A stretch of 64,000 bases of DNA from Clostridium acetobutylicum ATCC 824. GTDB lineage: Bacteria; Bacillota; Clostridia; Clostridiales; Clostridiaceae. How positions within the stretch are numbered: position 1 is the first letter of the stretch; every line of letters begins with the position of its first letter. Under the pieces are notes generated by a model. It did no database searches, was not told the origin of the DNA, and worked only from the letters and a program-made list of their open reading frames with translations. The position numbers were made by a program, and so were the translations under genes. The stretch lies in contig NC_001988.2 in assembly GCF_000008765.1 (NCBI RefSeq), positions 62,001-126,000 on the forward strand, in the 5' to 3' direction. Of the stretch, positions 56,611-64,000 are shown in pieces.

Positions 56611-57318
56611 CTAATCTATTACTACTGATTTATTGTTAATATCAAGAGTTGAAATTTTGCAGTTTCCACCCAAATTATCCTGTACTGTTTTTGCTAAAGT
56701 ATCTAGAGCATCTTCAAATTCCTTTACTCTTGTTTCATCAATTAGCTCAATGCATAAAAATGCGTTCTTTGTATTTTCCGTAAGCATTGTCCTTACTGAT
56801 TCACGCCAATTAAAACACCTGCAAATTGCTCCCTCATTATCCTTATATACTATTTCACCTTCATACGGTGGCTCATTTTTATCTGTTCCTAATGTAACAA
56901 AACTTTCGTTTCCTACTGCCTTAGTTAATCTTATATCTCCAGCAAAGGCATCTATATCTTCTCCTCCGCAAGGCATGGCGTATCTTAAAGAAATAGAATT
57001 ATAAATATCAACTAATGGATTAATGGTTCCTATATGATTTCCTTTATGGACCCTTTTTAATAATGCCTCAATAGAAGATCTTGCACCTTTCTTTGTTTTG
57101 AATTTTTGAAAAGCTTCTCTCCACACTTTTATGACTTCATTACTGCTAAACTCTTCATTTTTTAAATATGATAAAGCTTCTTCTTCCGAATTGGAAATCA
57201 TGTCTTTATACTGATTTTCATCTTTTATAGAGTTATCTATGCTGTGGCAAATAACAACTCCAATCTTTGCGTTAGGAAATAAGCTCCAAAACTCATCCTC
57301 AATTACAAAACTTTTCAT
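56611..57318 (-). CDS. B3/B4 domain protein (PheRS beta-like)
   Basis: This 235-residue cytoplasmic protein is a stand-alone B3/B4 domain like that in the editing module of phenylalanyl-tRNA synthetase beta chains. Features are the LLKRVHKGNHIGTINPLVDIYN region (about 88-109) and MPCGGEDIDAFAGDIRL (about 115-131), followed by VYKDNEGAICRCFNWRES. Free-standing forms are thought to hydrolyse mischarged tRNA or related esters; that is family knowledge. AAGGAGG precedes the ATG. It lies downstream of the xylan cluster, on the same strand but behind its terminator. Confidence 0.85.
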   Translation of the reverse strand: MKSFVIEDEFWSLFPNAKIGVVICHSIDNSIKDENQYKDMISNSEEEALSYLKNEEFSSNEVIKVWREAFQKFKTKKGARSSIEALLKRVHKGNHIGTINPLVDIYNSISLRYAMPCGGEDIDAFAGDIRLTKAVGNESFVTLGTDKNEPPYEGEIVYKDNEGAICRCFNWRESVRTMLTENTKNAFLCIELIDETRVKEFEDALDTLAKTVQDNLGGNCKISTLDINNKSVVID

Positions 57319-57460
57319 TTAAAAAACCTCCTTAAAATTATAATATCTTATTCAACTATTATACTCCATAAATGAGCAATAAACCCATTATATATAATAA
57401 AACACCTAAAAAATTTATGGTAGCTGTTAAGTCAATTATATATTTTAGCTCTAAATTAGC

Positions 57461-57502
57461 ATATTAAAAGTCACATATTAGAAGGCAATTCCAATATGTG
57501 AC
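57461..57502 (-). terminator. Terminator of the xylan-degradation cluster
   Basis: GTCACATATT at 57470-57479 pairs perfectly with AATATGTGAC at 57493-57502. On the minus strand TTTTAATATG follows, 48 bases after the last GH43 stop. Confidence 0.75.
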
Positions 57503-57549
57503 CTCTTTATCTATGCTATCTTAATTATATCCTAAAGCAGATAAGTTTA

Positions 57550-59145
57550 CTAAAATGAACTAAACTTGAAATAATCAAAGTCTGCATAACCACTGGTATC
57601 AGAACCTGTAGTGTAATTGAATAAAGCAAATCTATACCCTACAAACCATAATTTATAAAAGAAATCCATTTTTAAAGTGCTTCCAAGCTGTGTCCAGCTG
57701 TTACCATTGTAACTATAATAGAATTTTGCAGTTTGCGCATTACAATCAGTACTTACCTTAAGATACACTATATTATTAGTAAGATTAATAGCAGTTTCTG
57801 ATCCTGTAACATTGTATTGAACAAGCTTCTTTGTTCCATTATCGTTTCTAACTCCTATATATCCATATTTACTATGGAAAGCAGATAATCCTGAAATCTG
57901 ACCAGGTTTGATGTTAGTTGTATCTAGCTTAACCCAACCTGAAGAAGCTGGTCCTTGTATCCTCTGTGTAAGAGTATTTCTTGCTTGAAGAAAATCCTTA
58001 GAATAGCTTGTTTTAAGTCTCATCCAACCTGGACGTTCAGAGGTAGTCCATTTTGAATTATCTGGATTGTGATTCCACTGCCACTGAGAAAGTACATACC
58101 CCTGAGAGGTAAAGTCATCATCAGTTCCAGGCGATTTTATCCCATTTCCTGCTGCAGGTTTATTATATATATTTGGTACTGTGGCACTTCCATTTACACC
58201 TATCATAGGCCAATTGTTTACCCAAGTAACTGGAGCAAGCTTTGGTATACGACCAACTGCCCCTTTATCCTCAAATAACATTGCCCAATTGTAGCTGCCA
58301 TCATCAACCACACAAACTTGATGATTTGCACCATCATCTAAAATTATAGTTTGCTCATAAGGGCCTGTAAGACTTTTTGATCTCCAAGCCTTTTCTATAC
58401 GCTGATAAGCTCCATTTCCCTTTATAGGTGTTGAAAGTATATAATAGTATCCATTTTTCTTAAAAATTCTATTTCCATCATGACTAGGACCACCATCAAA
58501 AATTTTCTGATTTATTCCTCCATATTTAACAGACTTACAATCTGGAGTTAGTTCTGTTACATTACACCCTCCATTTATAAGATATACTCTTCCATCAGTA
58601 TCAAAGAAAAGATCTGCATCATGAGCATAGCCTATACCTGAAATTGCTGTAAAAGTCCAACCACCAAAGCCCATTGGACCAGTTTTTGTACATACAAATG
58701 TTTTTCCTAAATCAAGAGAGGCAAATGTAGCGTAAAAAGTACCGTTATGATACTTTAAACTTGGAGCCCAACAGCCTTTTGAGTATACGTTTTCTCCACC
58801 TACTAAATTGTAGGCATCTGCATGTGTTTTATCAATTCCACTCATTCCTGTATCTATACGATCAAAGGCATAAGAACAAATTTCCCAGTTTACAAGATCC
58901 TGTGATTTTAGAATAGGCAGGCCTGGCATATAATTTATACTAGAACATGCCATATAATAGGTTGAACCTACTTTAATAACAGAATTATCTGGATAATCTG
59001 CATACATAACAGGATTTTGATAAGTTCCATTGCCTAAATCTGAAGTGTAGGCTTTAGCTAAAAATGATTTTGCTGCTACTGCCATACATATTAATACTGC
59101 TATACAACCTAATTTCTTAAATGAAAATTTTCTTTTTTTTAACAT
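57550..59145 (-). CDS. Secreted GH43 beta-xylosidase/arabinofuranosidase
   Basis: This 531-residue exported enzyme has a signal peptide (to about 32), a five-bladed GH43 propeller (about 33-330) and a C-terminal beta-sandwich of the GH43 C2/DUF1349 type (about 345-530). The catalytic base Asp is in VMYADYPDNSV, the pKa Asp in GYAHDADLFFDTDG, and an acid Glu lies in the middle of the propeller. It releases xylose or arabinose from xylan pieces; the exact linkage is not predictable. AAGGAGA precedes the ATG. Last gene of the five-gene minus-strand cluster. Confidence 0.88.
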   Translation of the reverse strand: MLKKRKFSFKKLGCIAVLICMAVAAKSFLAKAYTSDLGNGTYQNPVMYADYPDNSVIKVGSTYYMACSSINYMPGLPILKSQDLVNWEICSYAFDRIDTGMSGIDKTHADAYNLVGGENVYSKGCWAPSLKYHNGTFYATFASLDLGKTFVCTKTGPMGFGGWTFTAISGIGYAHDADLFFDTDGRVYLINGGCNVTELTPDCKSVKYGGINQKIFDGGPSHDGNRIFKKNGYYYILSTPIKGNGAYQRIEKAWRSKSLTGPYEQTIILDDGANHQVCVVDDGSYNWAMLFEDKGAVGRIPKLAPVTWVNNWPMIGVNGSATVPNIYNKPAAGNGIKSPGTDDDFTSQGYVLSQWQWNHNPDNSKWTTSERPGWMRLKTSYSKDFLQARNTLTQRIQGPASSGWVKLDTTNIKPGQISGLSAFHSKYGYIGVRNDNGTKKLVQYNVTGSETAINLTNNIVYLKVSTDCNAQTAKFYYSYNGNSWTQLGSTLKMDFFYKLWFVGYRFALFNYTTGSDTSGYADFDYFKFSSF

Positions 59146-59196
59146 AATAATCTACTCACTCTCCTTTAAAAATAAAAGCTCATACTCAAAGTATTC

Positions 59197-60573
59197 TTAT
59201 CTAGTTGATACAGTTTTTGTACCATTAAACTTCCACCAATTAACATTAAATAAATAACCATTTCCTCCAGTAAATTTTAGATATAAATCATGTATACCTT
59301 TCGCTCCGCTTACATTACAAGAATTAGTAACCCAAGATTGCCAACCACCAGTACTATTAACATGGCAAGTTCCAATAAGTGTTCCTGATGGACTATCAAG
59401 ATGAAGTTCAATGTTTCCTCCATTAGTTGCTGAAGCTACTCTTGCATTAAAGGAAGCTGCACCAGAATCAAAGTTTACACCTTTTACTTTTATCCAGCTG
59501 TTATTTTGTATATTACATACATCCATTCCACCTTCACTGCACTTTTCAGTCTTAACATTTGATTCCCAGCAAATTGTTTCAGCTTCATTTTGGGTGTATG
59601 GATTTAAATTACCAATACCAGAAACACCTGTAGTCGTCATATTTATTGTAGGAAACGTACCATCGGCATTATATTTAAATTGCTCAATACACACTGAACG
59701 TGTAAATCCACTACCTCCAGGCAAAGCACCATTATGATAAAAGAAATAAGAATTCCCTTTAAAATCGATTACACCTGGATGATTTGTAAAACTGCGACCC
59801 TGAGAAGGCATAATTACTCCTTTATAATACCATGGTCCAGTAGGACTTTTGCTTGTGGAATAAGAAATATATTCAGGTATACCGCCAGCTGCATACACCA
59901 TATAGTACATTCCATTTCGCTTATAAAACCATGGACCTTCTTCATATAAAGTTGGCCTACTAGAATTTCCTTTACGCACTCCAAAGCCTGCTGTAGTTAA
60001 AGGCACTTGTACAATCTTTCCTGAATATGAAATCATATCTTGATTTAGTTTAACATAATAAAGATTAGGGTTGCCCCAATATAAATAAGCTTGACCATCA
60101 TTATCTATAAACACTGTAGGATCAATATCTCCTGTACCAGTATAAGCTAAAGGATGTCCAAGAGCATCAACAAAAGGTCCAGTAGGACTATTTGATACTG
60201 CAACACCTATTGCCATTCCACCACTTTTTTGAGTTACCGGAACATAATAGTAGAACTTTCCATTCCTAGGAATACACTGACCAGCCCATGCATCACCTTT
60301 TGCCCAGCTAAATGTATTGTAAGCTAATGGTGAGCCATTATCCGTCCAATTAACCATGTCTGTTGAGGAATAACATCGCCAATCTTTCATAGTGTACCAA
60401 GTTGACCCATCTTCATCATGACCAGTGTACAAATAACAAGTACCGTTATATACCATTGGAGCAGGATCAGTAGTATAAAGAGTTTGCACTACTGGGTTAT
60501 CTGCATGACATGCTACTGGAGAAACTAGAGCGAAAGCAAGTGAAAAGGCCATTATATAAGACGCTTTTTTCAT
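59197..60573 (-). CDS. Secreted GH43 arabinoxylan arabinofuranohydrolase with CBM6
   Basis: This 458-residue enzyme resembles XynD-type arabinofuranohydrolases that strip arabinose from arabinoxylan. A signal peptide (to about 24) precedes the GH43 propeller (about 25-320; LYTTDPAPMVYNG with the base Asp, DIDPTVFIDNDGQAYLYWGN with the second Asp, YEEGPWFYKRN with the acid Glu). A CBM6 domain covers about 330-455 (NEAETICWES, SFNARVASATNGGNIELHLD). AAGGAGGG precedes the ATG. It lies 51 bases upstream of the next GH43 gene, so the two form one transcript. Confidence 0.9.
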   Translation of the reverse strand: MKKASYIMAFSLAFALVSPVACHADNPVVQTLYTTDPAPMVYNGTCYLYTGHDEDGSTWYTMKDWRCYSSTDMVNWTDNGSPLAYNTFSWAKGDAWAGQCIPRNGKFYYYVPVTQKSGGMAIGVAVSNSPTGPFVDALGHPLAYTGTGDIDPTVFIDNDGQAYLYWGNPNLYYVKLNQDMISYSGKIVQVPLTTAGFGVRKGNSSRPTLYEEGPWFYKRNGMYYMVYAAGGIPEYISYSTSKSPTGPWYYKGVIMPSQGRSFTNHPGVIDFKGNSYFFYHNGALPGGSGFTRSVCIEQFKYNADGTFPTINMTTTGVSGIGNLNPYTQNEAETICWESNVKTEKCSEGGMDVCNIQNNSWIKVKGVNFDSGAASFNARVASATNGGNIELHLDSPSGTLIGTCHVNSTGGWQSWVTNSCNVSGAKGIHDLYLKFTGGNGYLFNVNWWKFNGTKTVSTR

Positions 60574-60605
60574 ATAATTCCCTCCTTAAAGTTTTACTTA
60601 TACAT

Positions 60606-60642
60606 TAAGGGGTACAAAGTTTAAAAAAACAATGACCCCTTA
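60606..60642 (-). repeat. Inverted repeat between GH10 and GH43 genes
   Basis: TAAGGGGT at 60606-60613 pairs with ACCCCTTA at 60635-60642 across an A-rich 21-nt loop. It may be a processing or attenuation hairpin that sets different expression of GH10 and the GH43 genes. Confidence 0.4.
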
Positions 60643-60674
60643 ATTTCATAACATTACTTTATATTGTATATTGA

Positions 60675-61631
60675 TTAATGACTAGCTAAATAAGATCTTA
60701 ACCATTTAAGAGCTGGACGTTCAGTACCATTTGAATTAACTAAATAAGTACCACTATTCCAAGTTTGACCTTGCATATATCCCCATATAGTTACACCTTT
60801 TACATTAGGGTTTTGATATAAAACAGGGAATTTTTGTTGATATCTAGCAAGCTGAGTAGCATCATTACCTGTCATATCAAGTTCTGATACGTATATTGGT
60901 AAACCTGTTTTAGATAAAGTGCTTAAAACAGAGTTCATTGTACCTACAGAAACGTTATCCATATTGAAGTAATGACATTGAATTCCTATTCCATCAATTA
61001 AACCTTTGCTTTTAAGAACATTTATGATTTTAACATAATTAGCTGCTGCATTAGGATCGCCTATTATGCCATATTCATTAATTAAAAGTTTTGAATGAGG
61101 GAAGGCTTTTCTTGCCTGCTGATAAGACCATACAATCCAGTCATAACCAGTAGAACCACTTCCGCCTAAGGCATTTTTATAAGAAGGTTGAGTGTGCAGT
61201 GGTTCATTTACAACATCAACAAAAGCTGAACCAGAATATCTTTTACCTGCAGCTGCAATCCATTTTGATACTTCAGATCTTTGATCTTGAGGTGAAAGAT
61301 TTGACATCCAATTAGGCTGCTGACTTCCCCATACTAAATTATGAAATTTGAATGGCATGTTTTTACTTCTGGCATAATTATAAATAAGATCTGCACTTCC
61401 CCAGTTATAATTGCCACGACTATATTCAATTGCACCCCACTTAGTTGCATTTTCTGGTGTAACCTGGTTCCAGTAGTTACTAAAATTATTTGGAACATTA
61501 CCTGCTATAATATTTCCTACAAATTTGCTGTGTGACATTGCAGCTTTAGCAGTTCCCACACCTGAAATTGAAAGGGCAAGACCTAAAGCTAAGACTCCTG
61601 TACATATTTTTGCTAACTTTGATTTTAACAT
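60675..61631 (-). CDS. xyn10B: Secreted GH10 endo-beta-1,4-xylanase
   Basis: This 318-residue exported xylanase has a signal peptide (to about 30, ending TAKAAM) and a single GH10 barrel. The acid/base Glu is in DVVNEPLH (about 137) and the nucleophile Glu in YVSELDMTG (about 246). GH10 signature WGSQQPNW and TIWGYMQGQTW are present. No carbohydrate-binding module. ATG 61631 is the start, as AAGGAGTGATA precedes it; ATG 61649 lies upstream of the box. From memory it corresponds to Xyn10B of C. acetobutylicum. Confidence 0.93.
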   Translation of the reverse strand: MLKSKLAKICTGVLALGLALSISGVGTAKAAMSHSKFVGNIIAGNVPNNFSNYWNQVTPENATKWGAIEYSRGNYNWGSADLIYNYARSKNMPFKFHNLVWGSQQPNWMSNLSPQDQRSEVSKWIAAAGKRYSGSAFVDVVNEPLHTQPSYKNALGGSGSTGYDWIVWSYQQARKAFPHSKLLINEYGIIGDPNAAANYVKIINVLKSKGLIDGIGIQCHYFNMDNVSVGTMNSVLSTLSKTGLPIYVSELDMTGNDATQLARYQQKFPVLYQNPNVKGVTIWGYMQGQTWNSGTYLVNSNGTERPALKWLRSYLASH

Positions 61632-61710
61632 ATTATCACTCCTTAACATTTTTTTAATTTTAAATATTACACGGCTGTTAGAAAGTCTAAGCCGCCTGCG
61701 TTACTAAGTG

Positions 61711-62994
61711 TTAACGTGATACATAAACACGATATCCACTGGTATTGTTTGTTCCTGGTATTGATACGTTAATGGTTCCATTAGATACAGTATATCTTTT
61801 TGAGAAAACTGTATTTGTACCATTTACAGGAGTATCCTTACCATTCCAATCTACCTTTTCTACTTTGACAGTGGCACTAGAACCAATAAAGGCTGGGATA
61901 TTTTTAATATTTACATTAACAGTTCCATCATTAACTCCACCTAAAAGTACGCTTATATATTTCGCATTTGAATCAACACAAGCAAAACCATCTGCTAGAT
62001 TGCTATTATCATTTTGAGGTATTACATTAACCATGTTACCTGTCATATCACCATACCATTTATAAAACCACCATCCAGCACCCTTTTGAGTGTCAGATGC
62101 CATAAGACTTCCAAGTCTTCCCGGTGCATTTGTCCACCACCAAGAAATGCAAGCAGAATCTACTTTGTTACGTTCGAATTTTGCAATAAAAGGTGCTGAT
62201 GCGCCTGGTTGTCCTTCTGCATAATGATTGCTATCAGAATATTCATTTATTGCAATCTTCCTTTCTGGTATTCCTAGTGATCTTTCTAATGTTTTCAAAT
62301 CTCTAATGTTCCCAGAAATATTTTGACTTCCTCCAAGTTCATGCCAGCAAATTACATCGGGGAGGCAGTTATTTGCTCTGCAGAAATTAAGAAAAGCATT
62401 CATATTATAATGATTATAGTAAGAATAAGATGGTCCTATAATCTGAGAGTTCGGATCTAAACGGCGTATTAATTTATAAGTTTGAAGCCACATATCATTA
62501 AAGCTAACATTATTATTTTTAAAGGTACCATCTGGTTCGTTCCATATTTCATAGCCATAAAAATTCGAATATCCGGAAGCCTTTTTTTGATTGATTACAC
62601 TAGTAACTTTACCAAGCCAATCATTCATATTTGTAAAACCATACGGCCACCTAGGAAATATATCTGCTAACCTAATCATAACTTTTCCGGTGGTATTTTT
62701 AAGTCTTCCAGCTGTAGGAATAGCAGCACCAATAGGTTGCTGATGGTTAAAACCTGCCAAAGCTGGATTTGTGAAAACATTTGGTTTTAGTGGTGCAACA
62801 AATTGGTTAATATCAAATGGCTTACTTTCTGTAACTCCATAAAGAGAACCACTAGCACAATGTGTTACCCCTCTAAGCGTAGCCCTACAATCCACAGTCA
62901 AAGTAGTTGCTGCAAATGCTTTAGATTGAAACGCTCCGCTTAATGATAAAATAGTTGTTAAGATTAATGTACTACTAATAAATCTTTTTTTCAT
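61711..62994 (-). CDS. Secreted clan GH-A glycoside hydrolase, diverged
   Basis: This 427-residue exported enzyme has a signal peptide (to about 31) and a TIM barrel (about 45-320) with YEIWNEPDG (acid/base Glu) and INEYSD (nucleophile Glu), the two glutamates of clan GH-A (families 5, 30, 39 and others). The C-terminal about 100 residues form a beta-sandwich. It looks closest to GH39/GH30-like beta-xylosidases but is diverged. ATG 62994 is the start; AGAAGGAGAAGG precedes it. It lies 80 bases upstream of GH10. Confidence 0.85.
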   Translation of the reverse strand: MKKRFISSTLILTTILSLSGAFQSKAFAATTLTVDCRATLRGVTHCASGSLYGVTESKPFDINQFVAPLKPNVFTNPALAGFNHQQPIGAAIPTAGRLKNTTGKVMIRLADIFPRWPYGFTNMNDWLGKVTSVINQKKASGYSNFYGYEIWNEPDGTFKNNNVSFNDMWLQTYKLIRRLDPNSQIIGPSYSYYNHYNMNAFLNFCRANNCLPDVICWHELGGSQNISGNIRDLKTLERSLGIPERKIAINEYSDSNHYAEGQPGASAPFIAKFERNKVDSACISWWWTNAPGRLGSLMASDTQKGAGWWFYKWYGDMTGNMVNVIPQNDNSNLADGFACVDSNAKYISVLLGGVNDGTVNVNIKNIPAFIGSSATVKVEKVDWNGKDTPVNGTNTVFSKRYTVSNGTINVSIPGTNNTSGYRVYVSR

Positions 62995-63084
62995 AATTAA
63001 ACCTTCTCCTTCTGCTTGTGAATGGTAAATAATCATAGAAAATGCAACTACAGATAAAACTATTTTTTTAATCTTTAAGCCACC

Positions 63085-64000
63085 TTAGTTGTTAGTAGGC
63101 TCAAATACCCATAATTGATTAGCATTTCCTCCATAAGTCCACTGACATACATTAGTGCCATCAGCAGTTCCAAAGTTATAATCATCTAATACCTTAGATC
63201 CATTACTACTCTTAGTTGCAACAGAATATTGACCATTTTTAGAAGAAGCTTTTACAGCAAATTTTTGTGAATCTCCGCTGTATGCATTAAAAATTTGAAT
63301 ATTACTTCCATCCTTATTTTCACCATAGCTAACATCCAGCATATAGTTACCTAAAGCATTTTTTAAAGTAATATAACCATCTCCTGTATTTGTTAAATAC
63401 CATTTTTGTCCAGCAACTCCTGAACCTGAACCAAGCTCAACATTTTGTCCTGCTTTTCCTGTATTATTTGCAACTTGAAGGTATTTTTGAGCATTAATAT
63501 TTTTAATGTAGTACCATCCATTATTTAAAGTTACAGTACTTCCAGGAGTAGGATTAGTTGTAGGGTTAGTTGTAGGCTTAGTAGAATTTAAATCTGCTAC
63601 AAATGTAGTTACACTTTGAGCTGGAAGTGATGCATTGAATCTTCCATTAGCTGCATTTATATTAGAATTTGTTTTAGCCATATTTAATGTTCCTGAAGTT
63701 ACCCATGAAGACACATTAGATACCGTACTATTTTGTATATTAAAGCTTTGATTTACTGGATATGTTCCTTTGTTTATTGCAACAATAACCACTTTATTAT
63801 TTCCTGTGTAGGCTGACACATAAACATTACCTACTGGATTTTTTGTTGCATCAACTCTTACATATCCAGGACGAACAAACTTGGAGAAATGGGCCATCAT
63901 GTAGCCACGTTTACTTATAGCACCATTCTCTTTGATCAATCCATAGGATCTTCTTATATACCACCATACATACGCTTGGAAATCGCCTTCTACCATAGCA
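63085..64000 (-). CDS. GH30 glucuronoxylanase (3' part) with ricin-type CBM13
   Basis: The gene runs off the right edge; the frame is open to base 64000. The visible 305 residues begin with the end of a GH30 (XynC-like) barrel, including QAYVWWYIRRSYG and GYMMAHFSKFVRPG, then its side beta-sandwich ending VTTFVAD. A Thr/Pro-rich linker (PTTNPTTNPTPGS) and a ricin B-like domain (about 150-303) follow, ending NQLWVF. XynC-type enzymes cut xylan next to methylglucuronic acid. The binding domain is nearly the same as that of the esterase at 12067-13437. First visible gene of the xylan cluster. Confidence 0.9.
   Translation of the reverse strand, partial: AMVEGDFQAYVWWYIRRSYGLIKENGAISKRGYMMAHFSKFVRPGYVRVDATKNPVGNVYVSAYTGNNKVVIVAINKGTYPVNQSFNIQNSTVSNVSSWVTSGTLNMAKTNSNINAANGRFNASLPAQSVTTFVADLNSTKPTTNPTTNPTPGSTVTLNNGWYYIKNINAQKYLQVANNTGKAGQNVELGSGSGVAGQKWYLTNTGDGYITLKNALGNYMLDVSYGENKDGSNIQIFNAYSGDSQKFAVKASSKNGQYSVATKSSNGSKVLDDYNFGTADGTNVCQWTYGGNANQLWVFEPTNN

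Overview
The window is AT-rich Gram-positive DNA that I read as a Clostridium acetobutylicum-type solventogenic megaplasmid (pSOL1-like). The evidence is strong AGGAGG-type ribosome binding sites, Clostridium-like proteins, and a gene order that matches what I remember of pSOL1: an NRAMP transporter, class I aldolase, M6 protease, mannose PTS with manO, a C39 transporter, thlR-thlB-thlC, Tn3 transposase, amyB, a MutS-like ATPase, an MmpL pump, arsR-acr3-arsC, a second dxs, and a xylanase cluster. The match is from memory and was not tested by a search.

Layout. 0.3-7 kb: two small genes, a metal transporter, a class I aldolase and a secreted M6 metalloprotease. 7.3-11 kb: mannose-family PTS operon manXYZ plus manO. 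11-13.5 kb: HAD phosphatase and a secreted esterase with a ricin-type carbohydrate-binding domain. 13.5-17.1 kb: a compact double-glycine peptide export locus (58-residue precursor, C39 peptidase ABC exporter, unusually short HlyD-like protein). 17-22 kb: DUF421 protein, monofunctional transglycosylase and the thiolase operon thlRBC. 22-28.5 kb: a Xer-type recombinase followed by a decayed Tn3-family transposon bounded by 53-bp inverted repeats and holding a Crp-type regulator, a methyltransferase and an MFS exporter. 28.6-30.5 kb: a TetR regulator and a lone ketoacyl synthase behind a 44-bp perfect palindrome. 30.97-36.99 kb: a second Tn3-family transposon with canonical 38-bp ends, carrying an AbrB-like regulator and an ABC transporter; its transposase is cut by one in-frame amber codon and its tyrosine recombinase is frameshifted. 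37-42.8 kb: pyrophosphatase-like protein, alpha/beta hydrolase, alpha-amylase AmyB and a MutS2-like ATPase without an Smr domain. 43-55.7 kb: TetR/MmpL, arsenic resistance operon, dxs under a MerR-type promoter with a 19-bp spacer, PadR/MFS pair with twin operators, and two acetyltransferases. 55.9-64 kb: a small secreted protein, a B3/B4-domain protein and a five-gene minus-strand xylan-degradation cluster (GH30, a clan GH-A enzyme, GH10, two GH43) cut by the right edge.

Together the genes describe a plasmid specialised for polysaccharide use (amylase, xylanases, esterase, mannose-type PTS), part of the acetyl-CoA condensation step (ThlB), and niche defence (arsenic, drug exporters, peptide export), with at least two generations of Tn3-type transposition. 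The most unusual unit is the double-glycine peptide locus. Its predicted product is acidic and looks like a small folded domain rather than a cationic bacteriocin.
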